From the NCBI GenBank assembly GCA_031255525.1, contig JAIRSJ010000110.1:1-36434 (forward strand): a stretch of DNA of 36,434 bases, written 5' to 3'. Below are positions 19,465 through 27,781 of the stretch, piece after piece. Each line of letters begins with the position of its first letter. Position 1 is the stretch's first letter. The position numbers and the translations under genes are program-made. The notes beneath the pieces are model-generated. The model did not search any database. It worked only from the letters and a program-made list of their open reading frames with translations, and was not told the origin of the DNA. Origin of the DNA: Campylobacteraceae bacterium. Its GTDB lineage: Bacteria > Campylobacterota > Campylobacteria > Campylobacterales > Campylobacteraceae.

Positions 19465-19792
19465 CGTGTATCTCCTTTATTTTTAAGAGTTTATTTTTAA
19501 ATTCATTTAATAGTGCAGGTGTAGCATAGTTTCGCATGAGAGCTAATAGTTCTGCGAATTCTTTTTCTTGACTTATACCGTTTATAGTATTACCCTCTCC
19601 TGTTACTTGTATATTGTTGTTTCCTATAATGCCCTCTTGTACAATGTAATTTTGAACATTATTTGCTACCCCTCTTTTTTTCCATGTTCTAACCGTATCA
19701 AGCGAAACATTCATCGCTTTTGCTAATTCTGTATCTGTTTTAACTCCATATTTTTGTTTGAGCCAATTGACATCGATTTCGTTTTTTTTCAT
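19457..19792 (-). CDS. CI-like phage repressor (HTH)
   Basis: MKKNEIDVNWLKQKYGVKTDTELAKAMNVSLDTVRTWKKRG is a CI-repressor-type HTH; position and divergent orientation match Mu c. Confidence 0.8.
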   Translation of the reverse strand: MKKNEIDVNWLKQKYGVKTDTELAKAMNVSLDTVRTWKKRGVANNVQNYIVQEGIIGNNNIQVTGEGNTINGISQEKEFAELLALMRNYATPALLNEFKNKLLKIKEIHDG

Positions 19793-19831
19793 AAAAAAAT
19801 CCTTATTTTTTAGAAAATAGTTCAAATACAC

Positions 19832-19860
19832 TTGACAAAGTGGTGCATTTGGACTATAAT
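19832..19860 (+). promoter_or_regulatory. consensus sigma70 promoter, rightward early promoter candidate
   Basis: TTGACA (19832-19837), exactly 17 nt, TATAAT (19855-19860). Confidence 0.85.
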
Positions 19861-19888
19861 ACTATCATTAATTGAAAATGATAAACAA

Positions 19889-19922
19889 TTTTAAACTATT
19901 TTAGGTTTAGAAAAGTTTAAAA
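19889..19922. promoter_or_regulatory. 9-bp inverted repeat just downstream of the early promoter; operator candidate
   Basis: TTTTAAACT (19889-19897) / AGTTTAAAA (19914-19922). Confidence 0.45.
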
Positions 19923-20091
19923 GTTTTTATAGCCCCGAGTTGGGGGTTAGCAGCGGCACTGCTTTATATAAAGTTCAGGCGTCTGCGCGGGATGGGAAAC
20001 CCTCCTAAGAGAATGAGAAGTCTCTTAGGGGCTGTGCGCCACAGGACACAGTTTAGTGAAGCTTGAGAAAGCTCCCTAATTCAAGCCCTTT

Positions 20092-20129
20092 TGACTTATA
20101 AGGGATAGAAAAATATAAGTCAGTTTTTT
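20092..20129 (+). terminator. rho-independent terminator of the ncRNA
   Basis: TGACTTATA (20092-20100) / TATAAGTCA (20114-20122) followed by GTTTTTT. Confidence 0.75.
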
Positions 20130-20144
20130 GAGGGGGATCATAAG

Positions 20145-20163
20145 AATTTCTACTGTGGCAGAT
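20145..20163 (+). repeat. solitary Cas12a-repeat-like sequence inside the prophage
   Basis: AATTTCTACTGTGGCAGAT matches the crRNA handle AATTTCTACTTTTGTAGAT of the adjacent array at 16 of 19 positions; also preceded by CATAAG, similar to repeat CATAA. Confidence 0.45.
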
Positions 20164-20236
20164 GATAAATGTAACTGCATAATGCATCCTTAGCATAAAG
20201 TATATTCCCCCTCCCTCTCAAAAAGCTTAAAAAGTC

Positions 20237-20266
20237 TGGATTGCCGCGCTGACGCTCGCAATGACA
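20237..20266. repeat. dispersed palindromic element, copy 1 (intergenic)
   Basis: TGGATTGCCGCGCTGACGCTCGCAATGACA; same type as copy 2 at 20704. Confidence 0.65.
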
Positions 20267-20282
20267 GAAAAAGGATAAGACG

Positions 20283-20513
20283 ATGAGTGAAAAAAAGGCA
20301 AGAAAAAAATATATACATAGTTTATCGCAGCAATTTAGGGATAGATGCCTTAATATGCGCGCATGGGCGGAAAAACATGATGTATCGCACGCGATACTTC
20401 TACAGATAGCTGCAAAGAAACGCAATGGCATTATTAACACAAAAGCAAAAGAGATAATACAGCTTCTTGAGGAACAAGGATTTACGGTAGAAACTCGACA
20501 AAAGGCGGCGTAA
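20283..20513 (+). CDS. Ner-position small DNA-binding protein
   Basis: 76 aa, basic, directly upstream of the transposase gene as Ner is in Mu; WAEKHDVSHAILLQIAAKKR HTH-like. Confidence 0.65.
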   Translation: MSEKKARKKYIHSLSQQFRDRCLNMRAWAEKHDVSHAILLQIAAKKRNGIINTKAKEIIQLLEEQGFTVETRQKAA

Positions 20514-20514
20514 G

Positions 20515-22530
20515 ATGTGGTTACAAGCAAGAGAGGTTGCTCTATTGGCGGGAGTGAAGCTAGACACAATATACCAGCAGCTTAAACGAGATAAGACAAA
20601 ATTTAAGCACAGGTATATTCATGGCTCTGGGCGTGGCGGCAGGAGTCTTGAGATTTGGATAGATGACGAGGTAAAACCAGCGCCAAAACCTGACAAAAAA
20701 GAGTGGATTGCCGCGTCGCGAGCGGCTCGCAATAACAAAAAGAACAAAAACAGCAAGCCTGTGCGAACTAATACATTTTTGCGTCTTACCAAATCTAAGC
20801 GAGCTGAAGTAACGGAACGCATAAAACTTGTTAAAAGTTATATAAACCGCGAAAGCTGGATGACATACAAACAATGGGCTGAAGGTAAAGATTTACCTTC
20901 CAAAGCCCACTTTTTTAACTGGGTGCGCATGTATAAGCAAGGTATCCGCAACCAAAACGTCCTTGACCTCTTTTGCGACAGACGCGGGCGTCCGAAAGAT
21001 AGTTTTTCCCTTACAAAAGAGATGCAGGAGATGGCGCAAAGATATATTCTTAGGCGAGACATACACCCCAATGATGTGGGTATATATACATTAATGAAAT
21101 ACGCTTTTAGCGACACTTTGCCTTCTTGCGATACAGTACGCAGATATCTAAAACGTTTCCGCGATGAGAATAAAGTTTTAGTTGCATACGCTAAAGATCC
21201 CGACCGCGCAAGAGGCAAATACAGAGCAGCGTTTGGTAATGCGAGTGAGAAAGCGCACTATAAAAATCATTATTGGGAGTTGGACGGAACACCTGCGGAT
21301 GTTATAACCTCTGACGGTAAAAGATGGGCAATAATAGGTGCGATAGACATTTATTCGCGCAGGGTTGTTGTAACACTTGAGGAGAATAGCAACTCTTACG
21401 CATTAGCAAGAAACCTAAGAGAAGGGATCTTGAAGCTTGGAGTGCCTGAAAATGTTATAACCGACAACGGCAGGGATTACAAGAGTAACCATTTTGAGTC
21501 CGTTTGCCAGCTTTTGGGCATTAATAAGCAAGAAGTGCCGCCATATTCGGGCTGGTGCAAACCTCATATTGAGAGGTTTTTTGGGACTATGACAAGAGAG
21601 CTGTTTAGAGGGTTAGAGGGCTTTTGCGGACATAATGTAAGCGAGCGCTCCGCAATCCAAAACAGCTTGGGATTTGAGAGAAAAATGGATGCACGCAAGA
21701 GATGGAGAGCGCAGAAATACACCGAATCTAACTTTGTGAAAGCAATGCTGAATAAAGATAATACTCTTGGCGTATTTATACCTTTAACTCCTGAAGAGTT
21801 GCGAGCATATCTAAACGGCTGGGTTGAGAATGTATATGAGCAGCGCATACATAGAGGCATAGATACTGCTCCTATACAAAAATATACAAACGACTTAACT
21901 CCTGCAAAAACGATAGACGATGAGCGAACGCTGGACGTTCTGCTTGGAGAATGGATAGAGCGAACTGTTGGTAAAGACGGCATCTTGATGCGAAGGGACG
22001 GCAAAGAGGCGCAGTATACGCACACGAACCTTATAGCACACATAGGCGAAAAAGTATATGTGGCTTTGGGTGCGGATATGGGCGAAATACATGTGTATAG
22101 CGCAGAAATGGCTCCTATTTGCACAGCGATAGACGCAAGCTTAGAGGGTATAAGCAGAGAGGCTATGAGGAACATTAACAAGCAGATGAGAAAGATAGAA
22201 GCCGAGAGTTTGAAATTAACGCAAAGAGCGGACGAGCTGGCGCAAAAGCTTGGCGATCCTACGATAAAAGACGTTATATTCGCATCTGCTAAAACTGCGC
22301 GCAAAATGCCTAAGCGTGTAAAAGCGCATAAAGTGGATGTTGAGATACCTGAACAAGAGGTGATTATGAACGGCGATAAACCTCTTTTTACGTCCAATTA
22401 TGACATGTTTGCATGGCACATTGAAAATGAGAGGGAAGATGAGATAAACCCTGAAGTTGTGGCTGAATATGCAGAGATTTATGAAATGGCCAAAAGGGCT
22501 GTTGAGTATAAACAAACAAAGGCGGGATAA
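20515..22530 (+). CDS. Mu-like DDE transposase (MuA-like)
   Basis: 671 aa; DDE core: WELDGTPADVITSDGKRWAIIGAIDIYSRRVVVTL, VITDNGRDYKSNHFESVCQLLGI, PPYSGWCKPHIERFFGTM. Confidence 0.93.
   Translation: MWLQAREVALLAGVKLDTIYQQLKRDKTKFKHRYIHGSGRGGRSLEIWIDDEVKPAPKPDKKEWIAASRAARNNKKNKNSKPVRTNTFLRLTKSKRAEVTERIKLVKSYINRESWMTYKQWAEGKDLPSKAHFFNWVRMYKQGIRNQNVLDLFCDRRGRPKDSFSLTKEMQEMAQRYILRRDIHPNDVGIYTLMKYAFSDTLPSCDTVRRYLKRFRDENKVLVAYAKDPDRARGKYRAAFGNASEKAHYKNHYWELDGTPADVITSDGKRWAIIGAIDIYSRRVVVTLEENSNSYALARNLREGILKLGVPENVITDNGRDYKSNHFESVCQLLGINKQEVPPYSGWCKPHIERFFGTMTRELFRGLEGFCGHNVSERSAIQNSLGFERKMDARKRWRAQKYTESNFVKAMLNKDNTLGVFIPLTPEELRAYLNGWVENVYEQRIHRGIDTAPIQKYTNDLTPAKTIDDERTLDVLLGEWIERTVGKDGILMRRDGKEAQYTHTNLIAHIGEKVYVALGADMGEIHVYSAEMAPICTAIDASLEGISREAMRNINKQMRKIEAESLKLTQRADELAQKLGDPTIKDVIFASAKTARKMPKRVKAHKVDVEIPEQEVIMNGDKPLFTSNYDMFAWHIENEREDEINPEVVAEYAEIYEMAKRAVEYKQTKAG
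20704..20736. repeat. dispersed palindromic element, copy 2, inside the transposase reading frame
   Basis: TGGATTGCCGCGTCGCGAGCGGCTCGCAATAAC, encoding WIAASRAARNN. Confidence 0.65.
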
Positions 22531-22532
22531 AA

Positions 22533-22619
22533 ATGGATAAAGAAACAATTATGTTAATAGCGTTAATAACTATTTTAACGGTAACGGTAATACATTTTGC
22601 GCTGTTTATTGGAGGATAA
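22533..22619 (+). CDS. small single-TM peptide (28 aa)
   Basis: MDKETIMLIALITILTVTVIHFALFIGG, translated by hand. Confidence 0.4.
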   Translation: MDKETIMLIALITILTVTVIHFALFIGG

Positions 22620-22780
22620 GATGAAAGAGACAATGTAAGAAATGGCTTTGGTGATGATTTTTGTAACGATATGTATTCTTGTTATGGTTAATTGACGAAT
22701 TAGAAAAACATTTATCGGGGAGCCTTAAAAAGCTCTCCTATTAAGTGCTTTGGACTGGCATTTAAATCTTAATAAGAGAG

Positions 22781-23497
22781 GTGTTAAAAATGTTAGAAAC
22801 ATTTATTGAAACACACAATTATAGCAAATTAAGCGAGGCTTTTACAAGGCTTTCTAATTTGCCTATAACAGCTCCTAAAATGGGGCTTGGTTACGGAAAT
22901 TTTGGTTTAGGTAAAACTTTTGCTTTGGAGCGAATAGCAGCAAATACGCACGCAGTTATACTTAGAGCTGTGCAAACTTGGAGTAAAAAGAGCTTTTTGG
23001 AAAAGCTTTGTCTGGAACTTAGCCTTGACGTTTCAGGTGGGGCAAGCAGGATGTACGAAAGAGTTGTAGACGAACTCTTGCAGAATAGGCGAATTCTAAT
23101 AATTGACGAAATAGATGCTCTGCTGCGAAGCCAAAAGTTTGAAGTTTTGGAACTTTTGCGAGATATACACGACGAAACAAACATTGTGCTGTTTCTGATA
23201 GGTATGGAAGAGGCAAACGCAAAGCTTAAAAAACATAGACACTTTTACAGCAGAATTGTTGAATTTGTGGAGTTTAAGCCTATTATTAAGGACGATGTTA
23301 AGCGATTTTGTTCTTTAAGTGACAAGGTGAAAATCGAAGATGACTTAGTAGATTACTTTACGAAAAAGTATCCAAACCTTAGACAGATAAGAGTACTGTT
23401 AATTCGCCTCGAAAATGCTGCAAAAATAAACAATATCCAATCCTGCGATCTAAAAAAATTCCAATCTTTAAAAATTGAGGAGGAGGGAAGAGCATGA
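22781..23497 (+). CDS. MuB-like AAA+ ATPase, transposition target protein
   Basis: Walker A-like GYGNFGLGKTFALERIAA, Walker B RRILIIDEIDALL; downstream of transposase. Confidence 0.88.
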   Translation: MLKMLETFIETHNYSKLSEAFTRLSNLPITAPKMGLGYGNFGLGKTFALERIAANTHAVILRAVQTWSKKSFLEKLCLELSLDVSGGASRMYERVVDELLQNRRILIIDEIDALLRSQKFEVLELLRDIHDETNIVLFLIGMEEANAKLKKHRHFYSRIVEFVEFKPIIKDDVKRFCSLSDKVKIEDDLVDYFTKKYPNLRQIRVLLIRLENAAKINNIQSCDLKKFQSLKIEEEGRA

Positions 23498-23952
23498 GCA
23501 GCGACATAGAAAAGCTTATTGAGAATGCTAAAAAAGAGAGAGCAGAAGCAAAAAAGAAAAAAGGGAAACCGGCAAAAAGGCTTCCGCCCTTACCTGCCAA
23601 ACCCGAGGATAAAGAGGGTTTGGAATTGCTTAGAAAAGCTATAAAACATGAGAGCAATAATGCTAGCGCAGTAGCTAAACGCACAGGCTACAACAAAGCT
23701 ACAATCTCCCTTATCCGAAAAAACAGATACACAGGCGGAACTAAAAAATTCTTTGCGAGATTGAAGGCGGCATACGACTTTTTAGAGAACGGCACTGTTA
23801 AATGTCCTGGGCTTAAGGGTGACATGCATCTTAAGGTTTGTAAGAGTTATAGAGAAGCTGTAAGAGAGGGAAAGACACTAAAGGGGACAGCCTTTGCGCA
23901 AGTGAGAGAGCTATGCCCTTTCTGCCCGTTAGGAGATATAAAAAATGACTAA
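23494..23952 (+). CDS. phage protein with HTH region and C-terminal Cys cluster
   Basis: AVAKRTGYNKATISLIRKNRYTGG HTH-like; 4-nt overlap with the MuB-like gene. Confidence 0.7.
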   Translation: MSSDIEKLIENAKKERAEAKKKKGKPAKRLPPLPAKPEDKEGLELLRKAIKHESNNASAVAKRTGYNKATISLIRKNRYTGGTKKFFARLKAAYDFLENGTVKCPGLKGDMHLKVCKSYREAVREGKTLKGTAFAQVRELCPFCPLGDIKND

Positions 23953-24478
23953 GACGCAAATAGTTTGGAACTATATAAGGCGTAATCCTAACTTTAGAGT
24001 CGGGGACATTATGGTTGTTACCGACATAAAGCTATACCTTATAACTAAATATTTAGGTATATGGACTAAAGGCGGATACATAACCCTTGTTAAAAACAGT
24101 ACAAAGGCGGCGGAGAGAATATACACGATAAGTAAAAAGAGCGTGTTGGTTCCTGCTATGAATAAAAACGGAGACGCAAAAACAAGAAAGGGAAAAAAAG
24201 TGATAAAGGATTTACAAAGCGCACAAGAGAGAGCAGAGATAAGGTTTACGCATGCGCACGTAAAAAAACAAAAGACAGAGACAAAAAAAGTAAACATAGA
24301 CGGTTTAAAGCTTACGTCCATAATGCTTAAAGGCAAAAAAGCAGACTACTCTCCTACTACATTCTATATAGACGCAATAGGAAACATAGTTTGTAAAGAT
24401 ACGGGGTTTGCAGTAGATAAACTTAAACTGCAAACAGGCGACTCTTACGGTTTTACTTGTCCCAAGAAAAGCGCATAG
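23945..24478 (+). CDS. hypothetical phage protein
   Basis: 177-aa ORF in the early operon, 8-nt overlap with previous. Confidence 0.65.
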   Translation: MTKTQIVWNYIRRNPNFRVGDIMVVTDIKLYLITKYLGIWTKGGYITLVKNSTKAAERIYTISKKSVLVPAMNKNGDAKTRKGKKVIKDLQSAQERAEIRFTHAHVKKQKTETKKVNIDGLKLTSIMLKGKKADYSPTTFYIDAIGNIVCKDTGFAVDKLKLQTGDSYGFTCPKKSA

Positions 24479-24487
24479 GAGGGAAAA

Positions 24488-24682
24488 ATGAACAAACGGC
24501 AAAGAGAAATAATTGCAGATTTCTATGAGCAGTTAATAAGGTGCAGAATAAGTGCTGATACTGCTGGGTTTACGACAGATGCGGCGAGTTATTTTATTAA
24601 GCTTGGAAATAGTGATGAGAAACTTGGGTACTTGTTTGAAGTAATATATGACAGATACAGCGAGGATAACGAAGATGAGTAA
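24488..24682 (+). CDS. hypothetical phage protein
   Basis: 64-aa ORF preceded by GGAGGG; overlaps the next gene. Confidence 0.65.
   Translation: MNKRQREIIADFYEQLIRCRISADTAGFTTDAASYFIKLGNSDEKLGYLFEVIYDRYSEDNEDE
24653..24679 (-). other. protospacer matched by CRISPR spacer 7 (16994-17020), 26/27 nt identity
   Basis: Spacer AGATACAGCGAGGATAACGAAGATGAA vs prophage AGATACAGCGAGGATAACGAAGATGAG; protospacer-strand 5' flank TTTTTGCTTA. Confidence 0.97.
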
Positions 24683-25025
24683 GCAAAAATTAGTTTATAT
24701 TGCTTCGCCTGTACGTGCAATACTGGACAGGATGATGCATATTGATGATGCGCATAAAGAGATAATAGGTGCAGCAACAGAAGCTGCAAAAATAGTTAAA
24801 AGGGCGGGGCATATACCTGTATCCCCCGTTTTACTTTGGTTCGGAGTTTTTAATGACTATACAGATAGAAAGCTATTAATGCGTAACTGTTTAGCGCTAC
24901 TTAAACTTTGTGATGAGTTATACGTATCTAAAAGTAAATACACAAAATTTAGTGAAGGCATTAAAATAGAGATTGAGTGGGCTAAAGAGCTTGGTATTAC
25001 GGAGGTACAGTATGAGAGTAGTTAA
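24675..25025 (+). CDS. DUF4406-like / nucleoside 2-deoxyribosyltransferase-like protein
   Basis: MSKQKLVYIASPVRA... AAKIVKRAGHIPVSPVLLW... LKLCDELYV. Confidence 0.6.
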   Translation: MSKQKLVYIASPVRAILDRMMHIDDAHKEIIGAATEAAKIVKRAGHIPVSPVLLWFGVFNDYTDRKLLMRNCLALLKLCDELYVSKSKYTKFSEGIKIEIEWAKELGITEVQYESS

Positions 25026-25209
25026 AACTTATGTAATTGCTAACAACAACAAACATAGTTATTACAGAGTTATATGTTTACGTAATGACTCTTATAAGCT
25101 GCAACGTTACAGCAAAAAAAAATGTAACTATGTTAAATTTTGCACGCTTAAAGAAAAAAACGACACAGCTGCACAAAAAGAAGCAGTAGACATTTTAGTG
25201 TACATATGA
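25012..25209 (+). CDS. hypothetical phage protein
   Basis: Start at ATG 25012 (MRVVKTYVIANNNKHSYYRV), overlapping the previous gene. Confidence 0.5.
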   Translation: MRVVKTYVIANNNKHSYYRVICLRNDSYKLQRYSKKKCNYVKFCTLKEKNDTAAQKEAVDILVYI

Positions 25210-25261
25210 GGAGAAAACAAAATGACAGAAATAAAGCAGGAAGGCAGAACTGTTATACATA

Positions 25262-25519
25262 ATGAGTTTTGACGAACTTAAGAAACTTGTTGAGTGTTTA
25301 AAAACGAAATACTACGGATTAAATACTCTTAGCGAGCTACAGCTCGCACTTGATTGCTATTTTTATGAAGGAGAGTTGAAGGAGAAAACAAAAAAAATGA
25401 AAAAAGACGCAATAACAAAGAAAAGCAGCGTATTAAAAGACAAGCAAAGTACAGATACATGCAATAACAAAAAACAACAAAATGAAAGGACAAAAAATGA
25501 GTATGGCGCAGATAACTAA
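25262..25519 (+). CDS. hypothetical phage protein
   Basis: 85-aa ORF in the early operon. Confidence 0.45.
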   Translation: MSFDELKKLVECLKTKYYGLNTLSELQLALDCYFYEGELKEKTKKMKKDAITKKSSVLKDKQSTDTCNNKKQQNERTKNEYGADN

Positions 25520-26003
25520 TTGGGACGAGGTGGACAGCACCTTAAAAAGATTGGCTGAACTAGTTGTTGCAGAGACAAAAATAAACGGCGATGCAACTAT
25601 AAGAATAAATGAAATAAAAAAGGAAGCGGCTGACAAAGCAGCTCCTTTACAGGTCGAAAGAGCAGCGCTTGAAAAGCAGATTGAACTCTTTTGCGAAGCA
25701 AACAAAGCTGAGTTCGCAGACAAAAGGTCTAAAGAGCTTAATTTTGGCACAGTTGGTTACAGAGTTAGTACAAGCGTTGCAATTCCCCGAGACAAAAAGA
25801 AAGTTGAAGCCTTAATAAAAAGCATAAAAGCGTTTGGACTTAAGAATTGTATTGCTTACGAAGAAAAACCTGACAAAGAAGCGTTAAAAGAACTTGACGA
25901 TACAACTCTTACAAAGTTAGGATTAAAACGTAAGATTGAAGATAACTTTAGGATTGAACCCCGCATTGAAGAGGTTGCGGATACAAGCGAGGCAAGAGCA
26001 TGA
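25497..26003 (+). CDS. gam: Mu Gam-like host-nuclease inhibitor
   Basis: ITNWDEVDSTLKRLAELVVAETKINGDATIRINEIKKEAADKAAPLQ... FGTVGYRVSTSVAIPRDKKKVEALIKSIKAFGLKNCI. Confidence 0.85.
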   Translation: MSMAQITNWDEVDSTLKRLAELVVAETKINGDATIRINEIKKEAADKAAPLQVERAALEKQIELFCEANKAEFADKRSKELNFGTVGYRVSTSVAIPRDKKKVEALIKSIKAFGLKNCIAYEEKPDKEALKELDDTTLTKLGLKRKIEDNFRIEPRIEEVADTSEARA

Positions 26004-26662
26004 CACATAAAACGTATAAAATTTACACTATTGAGGACGGCATAGTTAGCGAGGGCGCAGAAATAGGCGCTTTAACGCTTAAGAGCGGAGATAAAATCCC
26101 TGTGATAATCGTAGGAGAAGCAGGCAGGGGGCGAAAGTTTGGAGTTCTGCCCGTTGGCGGATTGCAAGAGAGCGCATTAATGGACGCTCTTAAAAACGGC
26201 AACTATAAGGGCTTAAACGAAGAGCAAAAGACTATACGTTTCGGCTCCATCGGTGCAACTAAAACAGGCAACCCAAAACTGTTTGTTGCAGAAAACGCAA
26301 GCGAAACGGATAAGGTTATTGTCGTATTTAGGACGCCTATAGGATTCAGGGGAGGCAACACACACACAGGTGATAAGGTGTGTGAAGAGTTTAAAGAAGA
26401 CGAATGGGGCATGCCGAAACTCCAGCCCGTTTATGCAGATTTCCCTGGCGAGATACTTGTGGAGGGCGTAATAGCGGAGGGAGATGCGGGCAGAATGGGA
26501 AGCGGCAAACAGATTATCGCTCTTGTTCCGAAAAACAAGGTGTTTAGAATAGGCTACAGCGGACGCAGATATGGAGCCCCTGGCGCGCATTACGGCGTTT
26601 GGGACGGACAAAGACTAATGGTATTAACAAAAGAGGAAAGAGAAGCCTCTGACTTATTTTAA
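26000..26662 (+). CDS. hypothetical phage protein
   Basis: 220-aa ORF overlapping the gam-like stop. Confidence 0.7.
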   Translation: MTHKTYKIYTIEDGIVSEGAEIGALTLKSGDKIPVIIVGEAGRGRKFGVLPVGGLQESALMDALKNGNYKGLNEEQKTIRFGSIGATKTGNPKLFVAENASETDKVIVVFRTPIGFRGGNTHTGDKVCEEFKEDEWGMPKLQPVYADFPGEILVEGVIAEGDAGRMGSGKQIIALVPKNKVFRIGYSGRRYGAPGAHYGVWDGQRLMVLTKEEREASDLF

Positions 26663-26673
26663 GGCATAAAAAA

Positions 26674-26889
26674 ATGAAAGTTGTAAAAGAGATAACAACG
26701 GATGTAGAGGTAGATATTACATCTGTCGACATTGAAGAATGGCTAAGCGAGGAGTGTGTGTCTGACATAAAGGAAACAATAGTAGCAGACATACTTAACG
26801 AGTATGAAAATGACAACATAAGAGAGGTTGCTAAAAATCTGCTTGGCAATACAAGAGTAATACTCTTGGAAGAACTTACTAAAGGCTGA
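26674..26889 (+). CDS. hypothetical phage protein
   Basis: 71-aa ORF in the operon. Confidence 0.5.
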   Translation: MKVVKEITTDVEVDITSVDIEEWLSEECVSDIKETIVADILNEYENDNIREVAKNLLGNTRVILLEELTKG

Positions 26890-26892
26890 AAA

Positions 26893-27264
26893 ATGAAAAT
26901 ACTTAACCTGACGCAACATCTTGCGACAGACGAACAAAAGGCGGAAGGCGTTGTAGACCTACCTACAGATTTAAGGCTTGAGCTTTGTAAGCTCTTAACC
27001 TTTGATACGTTAGAAGAGACAAAAGATGTGCTTAAAAGAAGCCTTGATATAGCGCGCCTCGCAAAAAAAAGCAACATTGCTGCACACGCAGCAATGATAG
27101 GCGGAGCACCTTTTTTTATGTCTTTTTTAGAAAACGCTTTAAAACAGACAGGAATACAACCTCTTTACGCTTTTACACCGAGAGAAGTTATAAAGACACA
27201 CAATGAAAACGGCACTGTAATCAAGCAGGTTGTTTTTAAACATAAAGGATTTATCCAAGCATAA
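26893..27264 (+). CDS. hypothetical phage protein
   Basis: 123-aa ORF beginning MKILNLTQHLATDEQKAEGVVDL. Confidence 0.65.
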   Translation: MKILNLTQHLATDEQKAEGVVDLPTDLRLELCKLLTFDTLEETKDVLKRSLDIARLAKKSNIAAHAAMIGGAPFFMSFLENALKQTGIQPLYAFTPREVIKTHNENGTVIKQVVFKHKGFIQA

Positions 27265-27275
27265 ACATTTTTAAA

Positions 27276-27296
27276 GCCCCCGAAATCGGGGGTTTT
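27276..27296 (+). terminator. rho-independent terminator in the early/middle operon
   Basis: GCCCCCGAAATCGGGGGTTTT. Confidence 0.75.
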
Positions 27297-27321
27297 ATAA
27301 AGTGTTTTTTTAGGAGCAAAT

Positions 27322-27552
27322 ATGGTAGCAGATAAGAGAGTAAAAGCCCTGCACGCAAGAGCTAAAACTCTTGTAGAGAGGAGCAATACTATCTATAAAT
27401 ACTATGTAAGCGCAAGTGAAGAGGAGTGCTACGAGAAATTTGAAAGGCGCGAACGCCTTATGGATTACGCGCACAAACAGGTGTCTAAGATAGACAGAAT
27501 TTTAAGAAAGTTAGAAAGGAGCAGAAAAAATGGCACTAAAAGTTACGCTTAG
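27322..27552 (+). CDS. hypothetical phage protein
   Basis: 76-aa ORF preceded by AGGAG. Confidence 0.5.
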   Translation: MVADKRVKALHARAKTLVERSNTIYKYYVSASEEECYEKFERRERLMDYAHKQVSKIDRILRKLERSRKNGTKSYA

Positions 27553-27781
27553 CGACCTTAACACGCATCTCTTTGATATGATTGAGACGCTAAAAGAAGA
27601 AGAGAGTACAAAAACTGCAGAGGATCTTAAAAAAGAGATTGACAGGGCAAATGCTATTAATACAATAGCAAAAACTATAATAGAAAACGCCTCTTTGCAG
27701 TTAGATGCAGTTAAGTTGTTTAAAGCAGGAGATATGCCTGTAACAACCCTGAACAGTCTATTATCCCTCCCTGAAAAATGA
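27530..27781 (+). CDS. hypothetical phage protein
   Basis: 83-aa ORF, overlapping neighbours. Confidence 0.5.
   Translation: MALKVTLSDLNTHLFDMIETLKEEESTKTAEDLKKEIDRANAINTIAKTIIENASLQLDAVKLFKAGDMPVTTLNSLLSLPEK

Larger units (their letters stand above)
19867..20130 (+). ncRNA. candidate structured phage ncRNA of about 260 nt
   Basis: Consensus promoter upstream; hairpins CCCC/GGGG 19933-19945, GCAG/CTGC 19950-19962, CCTAAGAGA/TCTCTTAGG 20004-20029, CTGTG/CACAG 20032-20044; ends in terminator hairpin plus T6; no long plus-strand ORF. Confidence 0.65.

Noticed and set aside
21564-22397. 277-aa antisense ORF opposite the transposase
   Set aside because: Low-complexity hydrophobic/Ser-rich antisense shadow of a well-supported coding frame.
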